DNA from: JAWKSY01 sp041402125
GTDB taxonomy: Bacteria; Planctomycetota; GCA-002687715; DRQF01
Assembly (NCBI GenBank): GCA_041402125.1
Contig: JAWKSY010000005.1
Location: 271,117-335,116 of the forward strand
Reading direction: 5' to 3'
Length of the DNA stretch: 64,000 nucleotides
The notes beneath the pieces are model-generated. The model saw nothing but the letters and a program-made list of their open reading frames with translations. It searched no databases and was not told the DNA's origin. This document shows, piece by piece, positions 42,759 through 52,077 of the stretch. The translations under genes were made by a program, and so were the position numbers. Positions within the stretch are counted from its first letter, which is position 1. Each line of letters opens with the position of its first letter.

Positions 42759-43210
42759 AGTACTGGCTCGTCAAGTCCGAGCCGGACGTCTACTCGATCG
42801 ACGACCTCGCGCGCGACGGGCGCACGGGCTGGGACGGCGTCCGGAACTACCAGGCGCGGAACATGCTGCGCGACGAGATGAGCGTGGGCGACCGCGTCCT
42901 CTTCTACCACAGCAACGCGAAGCCGCCGGGCGTGGCCGGGGTCGCCGTCGTCTCCCGGCCGGGTCATCCCGATCCGACCCAGTTCGACCCGAAGCACGAC
43001 CACCACGACCCGAAGGCCGACCCCGAGGATCCCCGCTGGTACCAGGTCGAGTTCGAGCACGTCGCGACCTTCCCGGCTCTCGTGCCGCTCGACGCGCTGC
43101 GCGCGCGCAAGGGGCTCGAGAAGATGCTGCTCCTCCAGCGCGGACAGCGCCTCAGCGTGATGCCGGTCACGAAGCGCGAGTTCGACCTGATCCTGAAGAT
43201 GGGCGGTTGA
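42755..43210 (+). CDS. EVE-domain protein (PUA-like fold)
   Basis: 151 residues, GTG start overlapping the efpL stop. Begins KYWLVKSEPDVYSIDDL, the EVE signature; TGWDGVRNYQARNMLRDEM, GDRVLFYHSNAKPPG-VAGVAVV and the His/Asp-rich DPKHDHHDPKADPEDPRW insert are characteristic of the thymocyte nuclear protein 1 branch. EVE domains bind modified nucleobases in DNA or RNA. Pairing with a translation factor hints at an RNA role (inference). Confidence 0.93.
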   Translation: MKYWLVKSEPDVYSIDDLARDGRTGWDGVRNYQARNMLRDEMSVGDRVLFYHSNAKPPGVAGVAVVSRPGHPDPTQFDPKHDHHDPKADPEDPRWYQVEFEHVATFPALVPLDALRARKGLEKMLLLQRGQRLSVMPVTKREFDLILKMGG

Positions 43211-43242
43211 TCGCCGGCCGCCCCGCGGCGGCCGGCGAGACC

Positions 43243-43268
43243 CTATCCCACCGATAGGCACTCCCGAT
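43243..43268 (+). promoter_or_regulatory. OxyR-like operator upstream of dps
   Basis: CTAT (43243) - 7 bases - ATAG (43254) - 7 bases - CGAT (43265). OxyR sites are ATAG/CTAT elements each spaced by 7 bases; here two of four are exact and one has a mismatch. It lies just upstream of the proposed dps promoter. Short motif, so suggestive only. Confidence 0.4.
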
Positions 43269-43297
43269 TGGTCGGTCGAAGGCCCGGGAGCTATCCT
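43268..43297 (+). promoter_or_regulatory. Candidate dps promoter
   Basis: TTGGTC (43268-43273), 18-base spacer, TATCCT (43292-43297), 80 bases before the dps ATG. Confidence 0.4.
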
Positions 43298-43377
43298 CTT
43301 GCATGTGCGACCGAACCCGGCTCCGGGGCGAACCCCGTCGCAGCCGCTCCGACCTCGGTCCCCAGGAAAGGACACCC

Positions 43378-43821
43378 ATGAGCGACCAGAAGACCGTCGA
43401 CGCCCTCTCCCGCCTCCTCGCCGACTCCTACACCCTCTACACGAAGACCCACAACTTCCACTGGAACGTGACGGGTCCGATGTTCACGACGCTCCACACG
43501 CTCTTCGAGACCCAGTACACGGAGCTCGCGCTGGCGGTGGACGAGATCGCGGAGCGCATCCGCGCCCTCGGCGCGAAGGCTCCCGGCTCCTACACCGAGT
43601 TCGGCAAGATCGCGACGGTGAAGGAGGCCACGGGGACCTACGCCGCGACGGAGATGATCGAGATCCTGGTCGCGGACCAGGCGAAGATCGCCGCCTCGGC
43701 GAAGGCCGTCATCGAGGCCGCCGGCGCCGCCGGCGACGAGGTCAGCGTCGACCTCGGCGTCCAGCGCACCAACGTCCACGAGAAGAACGCCTGGATGCTG
43801 CGGGTCCACCTCGAGGGCTGA
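43378..43821 (+). CDS. dps: Dps ferritin-like DNA-protection protein
   Basis: 147 residues. Ferroxidase motif: HNFHWNVTGPMFTTLHTLFETQY split by two conserved His and the following VDEIAERIRALG (Asp, Glu at the dimer interface). Forms a 12-subunit shell that oxidises Fe(II) with peroxide and may coat DNA. The N-terminus (MSDQKTVD) is short, so DNA binding by a basic tail is doubtful. AGGAAAGGA precedes the ATG. The OxyR-like box upstream fits peroxide induction. A family 1 repeat follows the stop. Confidence 0.95.
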   Translation: MSDQKTVDALSRLLADSYTLYTKTHNFHWNVTGPMFTTLHTLFETQYTELALAVDEIAERIRALGAKAPGSYTEFGKIATVKEATGTYAATEMIEILVADQAKIAASAKAVIEAAGAAGDEVSVDLGVQRTNVHEKNAWMLRVHLEG

Positions 43822-43857
43822 CCGGGGGCATCGGAAGCGGCGGCGATCGCCGCCGCG

Positions 43858-43968
43858 GATGCACGTACGGTGCCAGTCACCCGATGTGCATTTCCGTTCC
43901 CGGGCGTCCGCTTGCGGAATCGAGTCGCCCGGAAATGCACATCGGGTGACTGGCACCGTACGTGCATC
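43858..43968. repeat. Family 1 REPIN-like inverted pair
   Basis: 38-base arms (43858-43895 and 43931-43968) perfectly inverted over a 35-base spacer; identical arms and total length to 30308-30418. The spacer aligns with the reversed spacer of that copy at roughly 70 percent by eye. Located between the convergent dps and M17 peptidase genes. Confidence 0.95.
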
Positions 43969-43989
43969 TTTTCCGATGCCTCGCGCCGC

Positions 43990-45459
43990 TCAGTCGGCGC
44001 GGAGATCCTCCGCGCGCAGCCCGGTCGTGAGCTCCTCCAGCAGCGCGACGCCGTAGCCGGTGCCGCGCCCGCCGCGGAAGGCGGGGCCCGCGAGATCGAC
44101 GTGGAGCCAGGCCGGAGCCAGGTCGTCGACGTGGGCCCAGATGAACTGGGCGGCGCAGCTCGCCTGCGCGTTGCCGCGGTCGGCGACCGAGTTCTTCATG
44201 TCCGCCACCTGGCTCGCGAACTCGAGCTGGTAGATCTCGGGCGCGAAGGGCAGGGGGTGGACGAGATCGCCGCAGCGACGACCGGCCGCCACGGCCGCGG
44301 CCTCGAGGGCGCCTCGGCTCGCGACGATCCCCGCGTGGGCGTTGCCGGTCGCGACCTTCTGCGCGCCGGTGAGGGTCGCGGCGTCGACGATGAGGTCCGG
44401 CTTGCGCTGACGGGCGGCCCACGAGACGGCGTCACCGAGGATCAATCGACCTTCGGCATCGGTATTGTTGATCTCGACCGTGTGCCCGGAGTGCATGCGG
44501 ATGACGTCGTCGTTCCGGACCGCGCGTTCGTTGATCGCATTCTCCACGAGCGGGACGAGGCCGAGGATGCGGTCAGCGGCGCCGTTGCGCGCCAGTGCGG
44601 CGAACGCTCCGGCCACCGCCGCCGCGCCGCCCATGTCCGACTTCATCCCGGGCATGCCGTCCTTGCTCTTCAGGCTGAGACCGCCGGTGTCGTAGACGAC
44701 GCCCTTGCCGACGAGGGCGACGGTGCGGCGCGGCTTCTTGGGGCTGTACTCCAGGACGAGGAGCCGCGGCGCGACCGCGCCCGCGCGCCCGACGGCGTGG
44801 ATGCCGCCGAGACCCGCGGCGAGGAGCTGGTCGCCCTTGATCTCCTTGACGGTGACGCCGGCCACGCCCCTCAGGAACTTCTTCGTCTCGCGGACGAAGC
44901 CGGCGGTGTCGAGCTCGCTCGTCGGCATGTCGACGAGCCGGGCGGCCCAGCGCTGGGCCTCGAGCCGGGCCGCGAGGGAACGCGGCGGCCGGACGGGCTT
45001 ACCGGCCGCGTCGAGGGCGCCGAGCGTGATCGCGCCCTCCTTCGGGGCGTCGCTCTTCAGGGTGAAGCTCGGCAGGCGGCGCAGGGCGGCGGTCGCGAGC
45101 GGCGCGAAGTGTTCGTCGGACTCGAGGCCGAAAAGGATCGAGCGCGAGGCCCCGCGACCCAGCGCGACCCCGCCCAGGGCCGCGTAGAGGGCCTCGCTGC
45201 GGCTCGGGGCGAGGTGCCGTCCGGCCGAGGCGGGGAGGACGAGACCCGAGATCCGGCGGACTCCCTTGCCCTCGACCAGGGTCACGAGCGGTCCCGAGGC
45301 CCCGGACACCGCGGCCCGGACGATTTCGGCCGCTCCGGGGAGGGCGGCGACGGCCTCGCCCCAGGCCCCCTTCCAGAGGGCGAGGGGGGCGACGAGGACG
45401 ATCTCGTCGGAGCGGAGGAGGGCGGCGGAGGCGCCCGTGGCGAGGGTCATGCGGCTCAT
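43990..45459 (-). CDS. pepA: M17 family leucyl aminopeptidase
   Basis: 489 residues. Di-metal active site: VALVGKGVVYDTGGLSLK, SDMGGAAAVAGAF, and the signature NTDAEGRLILGDAV. PTSELDTAGFVRET begins the catalytic domain at ~residue 165. Hydrolyses N-terminal residues in the cytosol; some relatives bind DNA. The start at 45459 (MSRMTLATG) has GGAG 6 bases upstream; longer frames upstream run antisense to hpnH. Ends 22 bases from the repeat at 43968. Confidence 0.95.
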   Translation of the reverse strand: MSRMTLATGASAALLRSDEIVLVAPLALWKGAWGEAVAALPGAAEIVRAAVSGASGPLVTLVEGKGVRRISGLVLPASAGRHLAPSRSEALYAALGGVALGRGASRSILFGLESDEHFAPLATAALRRLPSFTLKSDAPKEGAITLGALDAAGKPVRPPRSLAARLEAQRWAARLVDMPTSELDTAGFVRETKKFLRGVAGVTVKEIKGDQLLAAGLGGIHAVGRAGAVAPRLLVLEYSPKKPRRTVALVGKGVVYDTGGLSLKSKDGMPGMKSDMGGAAAVAGAFAALARNGAADRILGLVPLVENAINERAVRNDDVIRMHSGHTVEINNTDAEGRLILGDAVSWAARQRKPDLIVDAATLTGAQKVATGNAHAGIVASRGALEAAAVAAGRRCGDLVHPLPFAPEIYQLEFASQVADMKNSVADRGNAQASCAAQFIWAHVDDLAPAWLHVDLAGPAFRGGRGTGYGVALLEELTTGLRAEDLRAD

Positions 45460-45687
45460 CGGATACTCCAGGCCCCCGCGGACGGCGGTTCGAGGCCGTC
45501 CCGACGGGGGCGAAGGGGAGAATACGGGCCTCGTCCCGGGCTGGGAAGGCGGGGTGGCAGGGGTTTCGAGGGCGCCGAAAGGGCATAAGATCGTGGGATG
45601 GCGGTCGATCCGCCGGCCCCGTCGCGGGCGTCGCCGGACCGGCGCCGCCCTCCGCGGGGTCGCCCGCAGAAGAGAGGGAGCGCGAAG

Positions 45688-46698
<1,011 letters not shown>

Positions 46699-46705
46699 GG
46701 AAGCG

Positions 46706-47035
46706 ATGAGCGAGAAACTGGAAGGCAGCGTCCTCGAGCCCGGTTGCGACACCTCGCGCCGCGATGCGCTCGCCAAGGCCGTCGACTACCGCGGCGACGT
46801 GACCCTCGGCCTCGCCGACGGCCGCGAGATCACCGGCTTCGTGTTCCACGCGAGCTTCGAGGCGGCGGAGCCCTTCCTCGAGTACTTCCCCCCGGACGAG
46901 GGCGCGGCGAAGGAGCGGCTGCTCTGCGCGGACGTGAAGCGCGTCGCCTTCTCGGGGCGCGACACCGCCGACGGGAAGTCCTGGGAGGCCTGGGTCGCCC
47001 GGCAGGCGGAGAAGAAGGCGCAGGGCGCTGACTGA
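46706..47035 (+). CDS. Small protein of unknown function downstream of hpnH
   Basis: 109 residues, no signal peptide. Seven bases after hpnH, so co-transcribed. Beta-rich centre (VDYRGDVTLGLADGREITGFVF-like strands, then RLLCADVKRVAFSGRD) and charged helical tail. The pattern resembles Sm/PRC-barrel-like small beta barrels but no family is recognised with confidence. A hopanoid-related accessory function is possible only by position. Confidence 0.8.
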   Translation: MSEKLEGSVLEPGCDTSRRDALAKAVDYRGDVTLGLADGREITGFVFHASFEAAEPFLEYFPPDEGAAKERLLCADVKRVAFSGRDTADGKSWEAWVARQAEKKAQGAD

Positions 47036-47064
47036 AGGCGATCCCGCTTCCGCGGAGACATGAA

Positions 47065-47098
47065 GAAGGGCCGCGTTCCCGGAGGAACGCGGCCCTTC
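47065..47098. terminator. Bidirectional hairpin terminator
   Basis: Perfect 15-base stem (GAAGGGCCGCGTTCC, 47065-47079, with 47084-47098) and CGGA loop. AAG before and CTTCG after give modest A/T flanks on both strands. It separates the convergent hpnH operon and the 47139 gene. Confidence 0.85.
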
Positions 47099-47138
47099 GT
47101 CGATCACGGGGCGCCGCGAGCGCGCCCCGTACGGCCGA

Positions 47139-48317
47139 TCACATGCCGAAGATCAGCTCGTGGGCGTCCGAGCTGGCGGCCTGGAAGGTGCCGAAGCCGC
47201 CGACGCTCACGAAGGCCTGGACCAGCGCCGAGTTGCCGGCGAAGGACGGGCTCGAGGCGAAGGGACCGTAGGCGAAGCCGCCCGGGGTCAGGCGCGGCGA
47301 GAAGAAGCTCGACTGCGCGAAGCCGTCGAGCAGGACCTGCGCCGAGGCGAGGCTCACCCAGGCGTCGAGGTTGATCGTGCCGCCCGACGAGGGGAGCAGC
47401 GGCAGGCCGCCCGGCAGCATGCCGGTGGGGAAGATCGTCGCGACGAGCGAGAAGCCGACGTTGTCGAGGGTGCCGCCCGGCGAGAGCATGCGCAGCTCGA
47501 AGTTGTCGGTGCCCGCGATCGAGTGGATCCCGGTCTGCTGGAAGTCCGCGGTGCCGTTGATCAGCACGTCGATCGCGACGTCACCGGTGTTGCCCGGGTA
47601 GGTCGGCGGAACGCAGGTCGTGCAGGTGTTCATCGCGCCGGGGGTGCGGGGCGAGTTGGCGTTCACGACGTCGTCGAAGTCGAGGAACATCGTCGTGTTC
47701 CAGCCGTTCGGGAAGTCGCCGTCGCGGAAGATGCCGGCCGGGAGGAAGGTGCCGTCGGGGCCGACGGTGAAGGCGGCGTCGTAGACCTGATCGTTGACCG
47801 TCATCATCGTGACCGGGTCGGTGAAGGAGCCGCCGTCGGTGAGGCCGACCGAATCCAGGATGAGGCCGTACTGGTTGAGGACGGTGGTCGTCATCGTCGG
47901 GTCCATCGGATCGCGGACGTCGGTGCCGGCGAGGGCCATGAGGCCGGCCGGGTTCTGCGCGAGGATGAGGTAGAAGGTGTCCGTGCCGTTCTCGACCGCG
48001 GCCGAGATGACGATGTCCGCGTTCGGCTCGAGCGAGTTGCCGGTGCCGACGACGAAGTACCCGTCGGCCGGGATCACGTTGCCGCTCAGGTCGATGAGGA
48101 TGTCGAGCTGACCGCTGCCGGTCGAGGAGCCCGCGTCACCCTCGACGACGCCGATGAAGACGTCCTGCAGCGAGGCGCCGGGCGTACCGATGATCTCGAT
48201 CATCTCCATGTCGTCCGCGCCGGCGTGGCTGACGTAGATCTCGTTGAGGGCGAGCTGGGCGTTGGCGCCGACCGCGAAGAGCGCGATCGCGGCGAACGCG
48301 AGAGCGAAGTTGCGCAT
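47139..48317 (-). CDS. Secreted lamin-tail-like domain protein
   Basis: 392 residues. Signal peptide MRNFALAFAAIALFAVGANAQ. Residues ~22-230 follow the lamin-tail/LTD pattern: LALNEIYVSHAGADDMEMIEI, then GYFVVGTGNS, LILDSVGLTDGGSF and FPNGWNTTMFLDFDDVVNANSPRTPG-type ending common in exported bacterial LTD proteins (two runs shown separately). A CTTC pair follows. The C-terminal ~140 residues are a second beta domain ending in SSDAHELIFGM. Extracellular or nuclease-linked roles are known for LTDs, but no nuclease domain is present. Confidence 0.8.
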   Translation of the reverse strand: MRNFALAFAAIALFAVGANAQLALNEIYVSHAGADDMEMIEIIGTPGASLQDVFIGVVEGDAGSSTGSGQLDILIDLSGNVIPADGYFVVGTGNSLEPNADIVISAAVENGTDTFYLILAQNPAGLMALAGTDVRDPMDPTMTTTVLNQYGLILDSVGLTDGGSFTDPVTMMTVNDQVYDAAFTVGPDGTFLPAGIFRDGDFPNGWNTTMFLDFDDVVNANSPRTPGAMNTCTTCVPPTYPGNTGDVAIDVLINGTADFQQTGIHSIAGTDNFELRMLSPGGTLDNVGFSLVATIFPTGMLPGGLPLLPSSGGTINLDAWVSLASAQVLLDGFAQSSFFSPRLTPGGFAYGPFASSPSFAGNSALVQAFVSVGGFGTFQAASSDAHELIFGM

Positions 48318-48707
48318 GAGGGTCTCCTGCTGGCGTAGGGACTCGCGTCGGCCCCGCGGGCCGACCCGCGCGAATCGTGCGCGGGGGAAGGGGCGAGTCG
48401 GTTTGTCGTTGATGCTCTGATCAGCAACGGGTGCCCGTGATCCTATTCGCCCGGGAGGGTCATTTCAGCCTCGCCGGGGCGGCTTCGGGCGGCGCGACGG
48501 TCTCCCGGCCGCGTGCATCGTCGCAAGTCCTCTGCTGACAAGCGGTCGCGTCGAGAGGGGGACAGGTGTCACCTTCGCAAAGATGTCGAGAAGTGCCCGG
48601 AGCGCCCGCGAAGGGTCGGAACCGGCCGGTGGAGGCCCTTCCGCGCGCGCCTCGTTCGAGCGCCCGCCGAGGCCGGCGGCGATCGTTTCTCGCGGATCTC
48701 GACGCGA
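48318..48707. other. Intergenic region with no clear gene
   Basis: 390 bases. It should contain the promoter of the reverse LTD gene. A partial dyad GTTGATG ... CAGCAAC lies at 48408-48428 in a rare AT-richer patch, a possible regulatory site. Open frames crossing it on either strand are Arg/Pro-rich and lack ribosome sites. Confidence 0.5.
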
Positions 48708-49160
48708 TCAGCGGGGCACGTGGATCGGGGTCTCGGCGCTTCCGACGACGGCGGCGCGTCCGCGCTCGACGAGGCGACGCAGCGAGGACGCGACCTGCGC
48801 TTCCGTCGCCTGGGCGCGCGCCTCGATCGCCGCGTGGCCGAGTCCTTCGGGATTCGCGCGGAGGATGTCGAGCACGGCGGTATCGAGAGCGAGGCGTCCG
48901 GCGCGGGAGCGCACGTCGCGCCCCGGGGATTCGTCTTCTTCGTCCACGTCCGGCGCGTCGTGACGTCGCGCGTGCCGATTCAGCTCGGCGACGGTGAGGT
49001 CGCGCAGGGCGTCGGACCAGGGCGTGCCCCGGACCGCGTCGAGAACCTCGCCGACGTGGCATCGGCCGAGTTCGCCGAGCACGAGTTCGAGCATCGCCTG
49101 CCGACGTGCCTCGGCGGCGCGAGCGGAGAGGGCCCTGGAGAGTCGATTCATCGGCTTCAT
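48708..49160 (-). CDS. Putative winged-helix DNA-binding protein
   Basis: 150 residues from MKPMNRLSR (49160; Met at 49151 also possible). The N-terminal half is helical (EARRQAMLELVLGELGRCHV, LRDLTVAELNRHARRHD), a Glu/Asp linker follows, and residues ~95-150 look like a winged helix (LDTAVLDILRANPEGLGHAA, ATEAQVASSLRRLVERGRA, wing VVGSAETP). Divergently placed from the ECF sigma factor, so a local regulator is possible. No strong ribosome site is seen, and the family is not recognised. Confidence 0.55.
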   Translation of the reverse strand: MKPMNRLSRALSARAAEARRQAMLELVLGELGRCHVGEVLDAVRGTPWSDALRDLTVAELNRHARRHDAPDVDEEDESPGRDVRSRAGRLALDTAVLDILRANPEGLGHAAIEARAQATEAQVASSLRRLVERGRAAVVGSAETPIHVPR

Positions 49161-49306
49161 CCGTTCCCGGGACGTGTCGCGGCGATCGTAGCAGAGCGGT
49201 CCCCCCGATCCGTCCGGGCGGCGGCGTCCGTGGGCCGGATCGGCGATGATGGAGCGGGAATTCCGGATCGGCGGTGAGGATCGGCGCCCCCGACGCATCG
49301 AGGGCC

Positions 49307-49816
49307 ATGCGAACGATGACGAGACTCGAGACCGGACGACGTGGCGACTGGGAGGCGGAGGCCCGCATGGTGCGGCTGCACCTCCGTTCCCTGGGCGCCC
49401 GCGCCGAGGAGGCGGAGGACCTCGCCCAGCAGGTCCTGCTCGCCGCGGTGTCGGCCGGACTGCCGGAGCCGCCGGCGCGCGCGGCCTGGCTCCGCGAGAC
49501 GGCACGCCGTCAGTGGCTGTCCCAGTGCGGGAAGGAGGGGCGGCGCGCCGAGATCCTCCGCGGTGAGGCGGCCGAGGCCGTCTGGCGGCGGATGGTCCCC
49601 GGCGACCGCCCCGAGGACTTCCTCGAGGCGCTGCGGCTCTGCCTCGAGGGGCTCGCGCCTCGCGCGAGACGGATCGTCGAGGCCCACCACCGCGAGCGGC
49701 GACCGCTGGCCGAGATCGCGGCCGCCGAGGGCATGACGCGGACCGCGGTCGAGACCGCTCTTCATCGGGCTCGCAGGGCACTTCGGGAATGCATCGAGAG
49801 GAGGGTCGAGGAATGA
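49307..49816 (+). CDS. ECF-type RNA polymerase sigma factor
   Basis: 169 residues. Region 2: WEAEARMVRLHLRSLGARAEE then AEDLAQQVLLAAV, the -10-recognising helix. Region 4: LRLCLEGLAPRARRIVEAHH, and the HTH RPLAEIAAAEGMTRTAVETAL then HRARRALREC. Typical of small extracytoplasmic-function sigma factors of the planctomycete-rich SigZ/ECF01-like kind. ATG at 49307 is proposed; 49316 is an alternative. Its stop overlaps the start of the membrane LRR protein (ATGA), which is therefore the presumed anti-sigma partner. Confidence 0.9.
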   Translation: MRTMTRLETGRRGDWEAEARMVRLHLRSLGARAEEAEDLAQQVLLAAVSAGLPEPPARAAWLRETARRQWLSQCGKEGRRAEILRGEAAEAVWRRMVPGDRPEDFLEALRLCLEGLAPRARRIVEAHHRERRPLAEIAAAEGMTRTAVETALHRARRALRECIERRVEE

Positions 49817-51819
49817 CCACCGACGAGACGAGGATGGCGCGGGAGGAGGCGGCCGATCGCCTCGTGGCCGCAGGGCTCGACGAGCTCTGGGCGGCCGAGG
49901 GATCGAAGGCCGCGGCGCCGGACGGCGTCGTCGGCCGGCGCGGATCCGGGACGCGCGCCTGGGCCGGCGTCGCCGCGGCCGCCGTCGTGGCGGCCGTCGT
50001 CGTGAGCTTCGGCTGGGGTGAGTTCGCCCGCGGACGGCGCGACGCCTCCGAGGGTGGGCGGCCGGGCGCCGCCGCCGCGGTCGAGACGAAGGTCGGCGTC
50101 GAGGAGCCGCGGATCGTCACCGATCCCGCGCAGGTGGACGCCTTGCCGGTGGACGCGAGCGCGGTCGAGCTGAGCGGGGAACTCCTCGACGACGCGGCGC
50201 TCGCGGCCCTCGTCGCGCGCTGCCCCGAGCTGAGCCGGCTCGTCTTGCGCGACGTCGCGGTGACCGACGACGGCCTCGCGGCGCTCGAGCGCTTGCCCGG
50301 GCTCGTCGATCTCGGCCTGCCGAGCTGCGCCCGCATCACCGACCGCGGTCTCGAGCGGATCCGCGGGCTCGAGGGGCTCGAGGCCCTCGACCTCGCCGGC
50401 TGGGTGGGGCAGACGGCCTCCTTCGGCGAGGAGCCGGCCGAGGACTACGTCGATCCCTACGCCAAGTACACCGACGGGGCGCTGGCCGAACTCGGCCGGA
50501 TGCCGCGGCTCGCCCGGCTCGGTCTCTCGGGCACGGAGATCAGCGACGCCGGGCTGCGCACGCTCGTGGGCGGCGGCGCGCCGCTCCGCGCGCTCGATCT
50601 CTCGACGACGTCGATCTCGACCGCGGGACTCGCGCAGCTCCAGGCCCTCGCCGGCCTCGAGGAGCTCGATTTCTCCGGCGCGAACCGATTCGTGGATGCC
50701 GATGCGGAGGCGATCGGCGCGCTGCCGCACCTTCGCGTCGCTCGCCTCGGTCGCGCGGGCATGGGCGTCTCCGATCTCACCGACGCCGGGCTCCGACGAC
50801 TGGTGGCGGGTGGACGATTCGAGGATCTCGAACTCGTCGGCTGCGTGAAGCTGACCTCGTCGGCGATGGAGACGCTGGCGGGCCTGCCGCGTCTGCGACG
50901 CCTCGTGCTGAACCAGTGCGGCGGGCTCGACGAGGCCGGGTTGACGGCACTGGCGGGGGCGCCGGTGCTCGAGGAGCTCTCGCTCTACCCGGGGCGCAAC
51001 TGCGCTCCCGTCGCGCTCGGCGGCGGCGATCGAGGAGTGGAGGTCGGAGCCGGGCTGCGCCGGCTGGTCACCGGATCGGCGCGATTGAGGGCGCTGGTCC
51101 TCCCGGAACTCCCGAGTGGCGATCTCGGCGAAGCGTTCCGCGAGCTCCTCCGTCATCGCCCGACCTCGCTCGTGCTCCGCGATCACTCCGGTCGCGCGCT
51201 CGCGAGCACGGGACTCGAGCTCGAAGCATCGACGCCCACCGAGTATGCGGTGGCGGCCCTCGTCGATCCCGTGACCGGCGAGATCCTGGAACTCCTTCAG
51301 CGGAGACGTGCCGGCGGCGGGCAGTTCGAAGGGCCCGATGGTCAGGTCGTGCAGGACAAGCGGCGTGTCGCCTTCGCCTGCGCGGCCCTGTCGCCGGGAA
51401 GCTACGAGCTCCGCGTCTTCGCCGACGGCTGCATCCCCGAGGTGCGGACGGTGGACATCACACGGGACGAGATCCTCCGTCTCGAGATCGAACCCCGACG
51501 CTTCCGGGGCCAGCGCATGGACGTCGTCAACGGACGGATGCCCTCGATGCGCGCGGTCGTCCGCGGCGCGGGGCAGGATCACTGGGGCGACGTCGCGGCC
51601 ATCGCGATCGCGGAGACCCCGGACGGCACGCCGGTCTCCTGCCACGCCCTCGGCGGCTGGCTGACGGACTGCGAGGCGCGCGATCGCGGCTTCGGCCTGA
51701 ATCCGCTGCCGATCCCCGGCGGCCCGGTCCGCGTCGTCTGCCTCCGCCGCGGTCATCCCGTCCGCGAGCAGCTCACCACCGTGCGGATGGGCGAGGAGCG
51801 GGAGGTCGTCTTCGACTGA
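49813..51819 (+). CDS. Membrane protein with cytosolic N-tail and leucine-rich repeats, putative anti-sigma factor
   Basis: 668 residues. Residues 1-~50 are cytosolic and helical (REEAADRLVAAGLDELWAAEG), one membrane helix follows (WAGVAAAAVVAAVVVSFGW, ~50-68). Residues ~105-430 carry cysteine-containing/RNI-type leucine-rich repeats (LVLRDVAVTDDGLAALERL, LGLSGTEISDAGLRTLV, LELVGCVKLTSSAMETLAG). The C-terminal ~200 residues look like carboxypeptidase-regulatory beta sandwiches (AACAALSPGSYELRVFADG-like). The coupled ECF sigma gene implies the N-tail binds sigma and the exported LRRs sense a signal. No zinc-binding ZAS motif (HxxxCxxC) is visible. Confidence 0.82.
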   Translation: MTTDETRMAREEAADRLVAAGLDELWAAEGSKAAAPDGVVGRRGSGTRAWAGVAAAAVVAAVVVSFGWGEFARGRRDASEGGRPGAAAAVETKVGVEEPRIVTDPAQVDALPVDASAVELSGELLDDAALAALVARCPELSRLVLRDVAVTDDGLAALERLPGLVDLGLPSCARITDRGLERIRGLEGLEALDLAGWVGQTASFGEEPAEDYVDPYAKYTDGALAELGRMPRLARLGLSGTEISDAGLRTLVGGGAPLRALDLSTTSISTAGLAQLQALAGLEELDFSGANRFVDADAEAIGALPHLRVARLGRAGMGVSDLTDAGLRRLVAGGRFEDLELVGCVKLTSSAMETLAGLPRLRRLVLNQCGGLDEAGLTALAGAPVLEELSLYPGRNCAPVALGGGDRGVEVGAGLRRLVTGSARLRALVLPELPSGDLGEAFRELLRHRPTSLVLRDHSGRALASTGLELEASTPTEYAVAALVDPVTGEILELLQRRRAGGGQFEGPDGQVVQDKRRVAFACAALSPGSYELRVFADGCIPEVRTVDITRDEILRLEIEPRRFRGQRMDVVNGRMPSMRAVVRGAGQDHWGDVAAIAIAETPDGTPVSCHALGGWLTDCEARDRGFGLNPLPIPGGPVRVVCLRRGHPVREQLTTVRMGEEREVVFD

Positions 51820-51854
51820 CCGTCGCCGCCCCCATCTCCGGCGAGCCGCCCGTG

Positions 51855-51958
51855 AAAGTGAATAGATCGGGTCAGACCCGATTTATTCACTTTCGCGTCC
51901 ATCGCCGGCGTGGAGGCTTCGGAAGTGAATAGATGGGGTCAGACCCCATTTATTCACT
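51855..51958. repeat. Family 2 palindromic repeats, two copies
   Basis: Palindromes at 51855-51893 (arms starting AAAGTGAATAGATCGGGTC) and 51924-51958 (arms starting AGTGAATAGATGGGGTC), both with central A and one arm mismatch, 30 bases apart. Same orientation, unlike the pair at 8961. Located between the LRR gene and the next secreted protein gene. Confidence 0.9.
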
Positions 51959-52077
51959 CTTGATCGAGGGCGGTTCGGTTTCGGGAAACCGGTGGGCATT
52001 CCTGCGCTCGCCTGATCGGCGACGCGACGGTTCGCGTGAGGGGGGTGATGCCCTTCACCCCGAACCGGAGCAATCCC

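Noticed and set aside
45598..45687. Longer HpnH start at 45598
   Set aside because: Adds 30 Arg/Pro-rich residues absent from the family; the start at 45688 has a good ribosome site.
49762..51756. 664-residue reverse open frame
   Set aside because: Antisense shadow of the LRR protein; composition is Arg/Glu/Ala with no recognisable motif.
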